DNA from: Spirochaetaceae bacterium
GTDB lineage: Bacteria > Spirochaetota > Spirochaetia > Treponematales > Rectinemataceae
Length of the DNA: 35,951 nt
Reading direction: 5' to 3'
Assembly: GCA_025355995.1 (NCBI GenBank)
Contig: JANXYQ010000062.1
Location: 1-35,951 of the forward strand
The notes under the pieces were generated by a model. The model was not told where the DNA came from. It saw nothing but the letters and a program-made list of their open reading frames with translations, and searched no databases. Both the position numbers and the translations under genes were made by a program. Below, one piece after another: positions 31,864-35,951 of this stretch (the first letter of the stretch is position 1; every line of letters starts with the position of its first letter).

Positions 31864-32928
31864 ATGCGAGCGCGAACGGGGAATCCTACGATCGACGTAT
31901 CGTCGTCGGTACTCGGCCAGATGTTCAGCTACCTGAGATCCCTGGCTATCGATACCGAGGCCCTCCTCTCCTCCTTGGGCCTGAGCGGAGCCGAGCTCAT
32001 GGCGCCGGACTCCCGCCTCCCGATCGAGCGATACGCCAGGATCGAGGAGGCGGCGGCTCGGGCCGCGGGCGATCCGTATTTCGGCCTCCATATGGGGGAA
32101 TTCGCCGAGGCCGGCTCCTGGTCCATCCTCGGGTATATGATGATGAACTGCAGGAGCGTCGCCGAGGCCATCGAAAAGTCGACGAGGTACTGCCGCGTCA
32201 TCGGCAACTTCATCGTGAGCGAGCCCTCCTTCGAGGACGGAAGGATCCGGGTGCTCGTATCGACGGCGCCCGGGGCGCCCGGGCTGGGGCGGCACTGCAT
32301 CGAGTGCAGCCTCTCGAGCACGGTCACGATGCTCAGGCGACTCTCCGGGCTCGAGATCTCGCCCCTCGAAGTCAGGCTGGCCTACCCCGAGCCCGAATCG
32401 AGGCGGGAATACGAGAGGGTCTTCCGCTGTCCCCTGCATTTCGGCCAGAGCGAGAGCTCCATCGTCCTGGACCCCGCCATCGGCGCCCTCCCCGTCGTCT
32501 ACGCCAATCCGGGCCTGCTCGAAAGGATCGAGGGCTACGCCGTGGAATTCCTCTCCGGCATCGACGAGGGGGCGGCCGCTTCCCGGGCCGTCACGAGGCT
32601 CATCCTCTCCGGCCTGGCCGACGAGTCGCTCTCGCTCGCGACGGTGGCCCGCGGGCTTTCTATGAGCGTCAGGACCCTCCAGCAGAGGCTCGCGAAAGAG
32701 GGCAACAGCTTCGGGGCGCTCCTCGACGACTCGCGCTCGAGGCTGGCGAAGCGGTATCTTCGCGAGGGCCGCTCAGTCGAGGAGGTAACCTGCCTGCTCG
32801 GCTTCTCCGACCCCAGCGTCCTCAGGAGGGCCTTCAAGAAATGGACGGGCCTCACCCCCGGCGAATTCCGGGCGACGCGGGCATCACGAGTTCCGGCGGA
32901 GCAGGTCCGAGATCCGGGCGGCGACTAG
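31864..32928 (+). CDS. AraC-family regulator with Arabinose_bd-type N-terminal domain
   Basis: 354 aa. The N-terminal domain (about 20-205) resembles the Arabinose_bd/OruR type ligand domain, with RYARIEEAAARAAGDPYFGLHMGE near 57-80. The C-terminal part (about 240-345) has two helix-turn-helix units: LATVARGLSMSVRTLQQRLAKEG and VEEVTCLLGFSDPSVLRRAFKKWTG. The ATG at 31864 lies 6 bases after TATGAT and lacks a ribosome site; the in-frame ATG at 31837 also lacks one. It is divergent from the MDR oxidoreductase. The 3' end overlaps the convergent WYL regulator gene by 45 bp. Confidence 0.85.
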   Translation: MRARTGNPTIDVSSSVLGQMFSYLRSLAIDTEALLSSLGLSGAELMAPDSRLPIERYARIEEAAARAAGDPYFGLHMGEFAEAGSWSILGYMMMNCRSVAEAIEKSTRYCRVIGNFIVSEPSFEDGRIRVLVSTAPGAPGLGRHCIECSLSSTVTMLRRLSGLEISPLEVRLAYPEPESRREYERVFRCPLHFGQSESSIVLDPAIGALPVVYANPGLLERIEGYAVEFLSGIDEGAAASRAVTRLILSGLADESLSLATVARGLSMSVRTLQQRLAKEGNSFGALLDDSRSRLAKRYLREGRSVEEVTCLLGFSDPSVLRRAFKKWTGLTPGEFRATRASRVPAEQVRDPGGD

Positions 32929-33813
32929 CAGCCGCAGGCTCTCGGGCTCGATCACCTCGAAGGGGATACCGAGGCCGAGGAGATGGCTGACCGCCCATTC
33001 GTCCGCGGGCAAGTCCGTCCTCACAAGGGCCGAGCCGTCGCTCTCGACGCTGATGGCGTCCTGCCCGTAGTGCTCCGCGATCCGGGCGGAATCGGAGAAC
33101 CTGAGGAGGGCGGGCAGGAAGGGCGAGGACTCCGCCCAGGCCTGGTTCCAGGGCTTGGAATCGAGGTCTACCGGGCGGGGCGAGAAGCGTTCCGGCAGCA
33201 GCTCGAGCTCAGCGATGCGGGCGATCTTGAATAGCCTGAAGGCCTCGCGGGTCCTGCAGAAGGCATACAGGTACCAGGCCTGCCAGGTGAAGACGAGGGC
33301 CGAGGGCTCGACCCGACGGCTGTTGCTCCTGCCCTCGGAGTCGACGTAGCCGAAGCTAAGGAGTCGGCGCTCCTCGATGGCCCGCCTCAGGGCGCCGATC
33401 TTCTCCCGCACGCGCGAGGCGGGCGCGAGCTCGATGAAGAGGTAGTTCTCGGGCGCGAGGACGCCCCCCTCCGGCCTGGAGCGGGAGCCGGCCCTGAGGG
33501 CCTTGAGCCGGTCTATGGTCTGGTTTATCCGGGCGTCGCCCACCGCCGCCGAGATGCTGCCCAGCGCGGCGGTTATCTGGTCGATTTCCCCCGGCTTGAC
33601 GATGCTCCGGTCTATCTTAAATTCTCCCATGATCCCGTAGCCCCCTCCGGCGCCCGGGTAGGCGACGATGGGTATGCCGGCCTCGCAGAGCGACTCGATG
33701 TCCCTGTAGATGCTGCGCACCGATACCTCGAAGCGTCGGGCCAGCTCGGGGGCCGAGATGCAGTCGCGGTTGAGGAGGAGCATCGTGATGGCGAGAAGGC
33801 GTTGGGCTTTCAT
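32884..33813 (-). CDS. YafY-type HTH/WYL-domain transcriptional regulator
   Basis: 309 aa from the ATG at 33813 (MKAQRLLAITMLLLNRD). The N-terminal winged helix covers about 1-60 (ISAPELARRFEVSVRSIYRDIESL), followed by the AYPGAGGGYGI hinge typical of the family. The WYL domain (about 135-210) reads LSFGYVDSEGRSNSRRVEPSALVFTWQAWYLYAFC, with WQAWYLYAF as the WYL signature. These proteins often respond to nucleic-acid-like or other small ligands. Longer in-frame sequence to 34104 overlaps the divergent promoter and is rejected. No ribosome site is seen, and the -10 element is only 9 bases from the ATG. Confidence 0.9.
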   Translation of the reverse strand: MKAQRLLAITMLLLNRDCISAPELARRFEVSVRSIYRDIESLCEAGIPIVAYPGAGGGYGIMGEFKIDRSIVKPGEIDQITAALGSISAAVGDARINQTIDRLKALRAGSRSRPEGGVLAPENYLFIELAPASRVREKIGALRRAIEERRLLSFGYVDSEGRSNSRRVEPSALVFTWQAWYLYAFCRTREAFRLFKIARIAELELLPERFSPRPVDLDSKPWNQAWAESSPFLPALLRFSDSARIAEHYGQDAISVESDGSALVRTDLPADEWAVSHLLGLGIPFEVIEPESLRLLVAARISDLLRRNS

Positions 33814-33822
33814 GGACGGATC

Positions 33823-33851
33823 AACGTAGTCCCCCCGCGGCCGCGCGTCAA
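33823..33851 (-). promoter_or_regulatory. Probable promoter of the WYL regulator
   Basis: On the minus strand TTGACG (33846-33851, five of six), a 17-bp spacer and TACGTT (33823-33828, three of six). The ATG begins 9 bases later, so the leader would be only about 2-3 bases. Confidence 0.45.
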
Positions 33852-33870
33852 GGAAGGAATCTCGCCAGCC

Positions 33871-33899
33871 TTGATGAGAGGACCTCCCCGGGGTATGGT
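33871..33899 (+). promoter_or_regulatory. Promoter of the alpha-2-macroglobulin gene
   Basis: TTGATG (33871-33876), a 17-bp spacer and TATGGT (33894-33899). This leaves a leader of about 25 bases containing GGAGG before the ATG at 33931. Confidence 0.5.
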
Positions 33900-33930
33900 A
33901 CAGGAAGCTGAATTCGCCCCGGAGGTCTCG

Positions 33931-35951
33931 ATGCGCTTCAAACTCATGGCGGTATCCCTCGCCGCCCTGCTCGCCCTTTCCCTCGGTTCCTGCGCCGGCC
34001 GCGCGCATTCGCGCGCGCCCAAAGCGCCCGACGCCGCCAGGGTCGAGGCGCACTCGGCGGGCCTCGTCCCCTCCGGGGCGGCGATAAAGGTGGTCTTGAC
34101 GCATTCCTCCGGAGTCGCTGGCGCCGAGGCTCCCTCCGCGGCCTTCCGCTTCGACCCGCCCCTCGCCGGCAAGGCGCGCTGGGAGGACGAGCGCACGATC
34201 AGCTTCTCTCCCGCCAAGGGACTCGCCCAGGGTCGGAATTACCGGGTCGAGTTCGACCTAGGGCTGATCGAGGGCGCCGCCGCCGGGGGCCCCGATTACT
34301 TCAGCTTCGACCTTCGCGCGGCCCGGCAGCGCGTGGCGGTGGAGACCCTGCCGCCGCGGGTCGCGCGGGACGGCAGCATCCTCGTCGAGGGCCGCCTCGA
34401 GCTCGCAGACGGCGTGTCCGACGCGGCGGCCGAGAAGTCCCTCTCGTCCTCGGCCGGGATCCTGACCTGGAACCACCGGGACGAGCGCCTCCACCTCTTC
34501 ACGGTCTCCGGAATCGCGGCGAACGGCCGCTCTCGCTCCCTCGCCCTGCGCTGGAGCGGCGCTCCCCTGGGCGCCAAGGGCGTCGGCTCCGCGGAGGTCA
34601 AGCTTCCCTCCTCCTCCTCCTTCGAGCTCATCGCCGCGCGGGCCCTGGGCGGGGAGTCCCTCTCCAGGGGAGTCGAGCTCGCCTTCTCGCGGCCCGTGGA
34701 CAGGGCCCAGGACCTCCGGGGCATCGTGTCCGTCGAGGGAGTGCAGGAACTCAGGTACACCGTCGCCGGCTCCACCGTCTCCCTCTACGCCGAAACCTGG
34801 CCCGCGTCCGCGAAGGTCCGCGTCGAGAAGGGGCTCAAGGACTCGTCCGGCGGCTTCCTCGCCGTGCCGGCCGCCGCGACGGTCGCCTTCGACTGGGAGA
34901 AGCCCGCCGTCCGCTTCCTCACGAAGGGCAACATCCTACCGACGAGCCAGGGCCTCGTCCTTCCCATCGAGACCATGAACCTCTCCGGTGTCATAGTTGA
35001 GGCCCTGCGCGTCTACGGCGACAATATGCTCCAGTTCCTCCAGGTCAACGACCTCGACTCCTCCCGCGAGCTCAAGCGCGTCGGCGAGGTCGTGTGGCGC
35101 AAGGACTTCGACCTCTCATGGAAGGACGACTGGAAGAACCGTTGGGCCCGCCAGGGCCTCGACCTGGGCCCCCTCCTCGCCGCCCAGAAGGAGGGCATGT
35201 TCCAGATTCGCATAACCTTCCGCAAGGCCGACATCCGCTACGTTTGCCCGATCAACCACGACTTCAAGGACCTGCGCTTCCCGGACGACAAGGTCATCGA
35301 CAGCGACGACGGGGAATACAGCTTCTGGAACTACGTCGAGGAGTGGGCCAACGGCTACGACGATTTCTACAAGTACAAGGACGACCCCTGCCATCCCGCC
35401 TACTACCTGCCCTCCTACGACCACGACATCACTATACGGCGCAACGTCGTCGTGTCGGACATAGGGGCGGCCTTCAAGCGCGAGTCCGACGGCGCCTGGC
35501 ACGCGGCCGCCAGCGACCTGCGCAGCGCCAAGCCCCTCGCCGGTGCGACCGTGACGCTCTACAGCTTCCAGCGCAGGAGCCTCGCCAGCGGCCAGACGGG
35601 AAGCTCGGGCCTCGTCGTCCTCAGGCCCGCGTCGGACCCGTATTTCGCCACCGTGCAGTCGGGAACCCAGACGAGCTGGCTGAAGATAGACGAGGGCTCC
35701 AGCCTCGCCGTCGGCCACTTCGACATCGGCGGCGAGAAGGCCGACTCGGGGCTCAAGGGCTTCCTCTACGGAGAGCGCGGCGTCTGGCGGCCGGGCGACG
35801 ACATGCACCTCGGCTTCATCCTCTACGACCGCTCGGGCAAGCTGCCCGCCAAGTATCCGGTCTCCTTCGAGCTCGAGGATCCGCTCGGGCGCGTCGTGCG
35901 CACCGGCACCTACACCGACTCGGTCAACGGCTTCTACTCGATCGAGACGGG
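33931..35951 (+). CDS. Bacterial alpha-2-macroglobulin lipoprotein, N-terminal part
   Basis: The first 673 codons of a large protein that runs off the right edge; the frame is open throughout. The start has a GGAGG site. A lipoprotein signal (MRFKLMAVSLAALLALSLGSC, C21) anchors it to a membrane. The following Ig-like macroglobulin domains include PPRVARDGSILVEGRLELADGV near 132-153, and a later YGERGVWRPGDDMHLGFILYDRSGK segment (about 613-637) is the classic MG3-like signature of bacterial A2M. These giant periplasmic proteins (usually 1500-1900 aa) trap proteases and often pair with penicillin-binding protein 1C; the thioester site, if present, lies beyond the window. Confidence 0.88.
   Translation, partial: MRFKLMAVSLAALLALSLGSCAGRAHSRAPKAPDAARVEAHSAGLVPSGAAIKVVLTHSSGVAGAEAPSAAFRFDPPLAGKARWEDERTISFSPAKGLAQGRNYRVEFDLGLIEGAAAGGPDYFSFDLRAARQRVAVETLPPRVARDGSILVEGRLELADGVSDAAAEKSLSSSAGILTWNHRDERLHLFTVSGIAANGRSRSLALRWSGAPLGAKGVGSAEVKLPSSSSFELIAARALGGESLSRGVELAFSRPVDRAQDLRGIVSVEGVQELRYTVAGSTVSLYAETWPASAKVRVEKGLKDSSGGFLAVPAAATVAFDWEKPAVRFLTKGNILPTSQGLVLPIETMNLSGVIVEALRVYGDNMLQFLQVNDLDSSRELKRVGEVVWRKDFDLSWKDDWKNRWARQGLDLGPLLAAQKEGMFQIRITFRKADIRYVCPINHDFKDLRFPDDKVIDSDDGEYSFWNYVEEWANGYDDFYKYKDDPCHPAYYLPSYDHDITIRRNVVVSDIGAAFKRESDGAWHAAASDLRSAKPLAGATVTLYSFQRRSLASGQTGSSGLVVLRPASDPYFATVQSGTQTSWLKIDEGSSLAVGHFDIGGEKADSGLKGFLYGERGVWRPGDDMHLGFILYDRSGKLPAKYPVSFELEDPLGRVVRTGTYTDSVNGFYSIET

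Overview
The window is 36 kb of GC-rich bacterial chromosome (about two thirds G+C by eye) with tightly packed genes. No rRNA, tRNA, CRISPR array, transposase or phage gene was seen. Two diderm-type lipoproteins, a probable outer-membrane barrel, a bacterial alpha-2-macroglobulin, a trimeric [FeFe] hydrogenase and a large glycosidase locus point to an anaerobic, sugar-fermenting, outer-membrane-bearing bacterium. A spirochaete is my best guess, but nothing here proves it.

Region 1 (1-11.6 kb) is a divergent glycoside-use locus. The minus strand reads GH38, a 120-aa unknown, a GPH-family sugar transporter, GH4, GH31 and the start of a second GPH transporter, all a few bases apart. The plus strand reads a TetR regulator and a GH2 enzyme. 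Two matching inverted repeats (TGTCACA-N3-TGTGACA type) sit just downstream of the -10 element of each divergent promoter, so the TetR protein probably represses both arms.

Region 2 (11.7-17.9 kb) holds a DUF799-type and a CsgG-type lipoprotein, a putative outer-membrane protein whose promoter spacer contains a C9 run, dnaE, and an isochorismatase-like hydrolase.

Region 3 (17.8-24.2 kb, minus) is hydC-hydB-hydA with ATGA overlaps, followed by a HAD phosphatase. HydB carries a C-terminal GltD/NfnB-like flavoprotein with an NADPH-type Rossmann motif. The complex may therefore link H2, NAD(H), NADP(H) and ferredoxin.

Region 4 (24.2-28.2 kb, minus) is a soluble two-PAS histidine kinase and an NtrC-class regulator. 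They are followed by a near-consensus sigma-54 promoter with two palindromes upstream, which drives an RsbW-like ATPase and a translationally coupled 67-aa protein. This looks like a self-contained regulatory cascade.

Region 5 (28.2-36 kb) holds a NadD-like nucleotidyltransferase, adenylate kinase, a DUF3795 gene followed by two tiny overlapping ORFs, an MDR oxidoreductase divergent from an AraC regulator, a WYL regulator, and the first 673 codons of an alpha-2-macroglobulin.

Several genes (kinase, nadD-like, HAD, araC-like, and nearly dnaE and the WYL regulator) have a -10 hexamer so close to the ATG, with no Shine-Dalgarno sequence, that they are probably translated from leaderless mRNAs.
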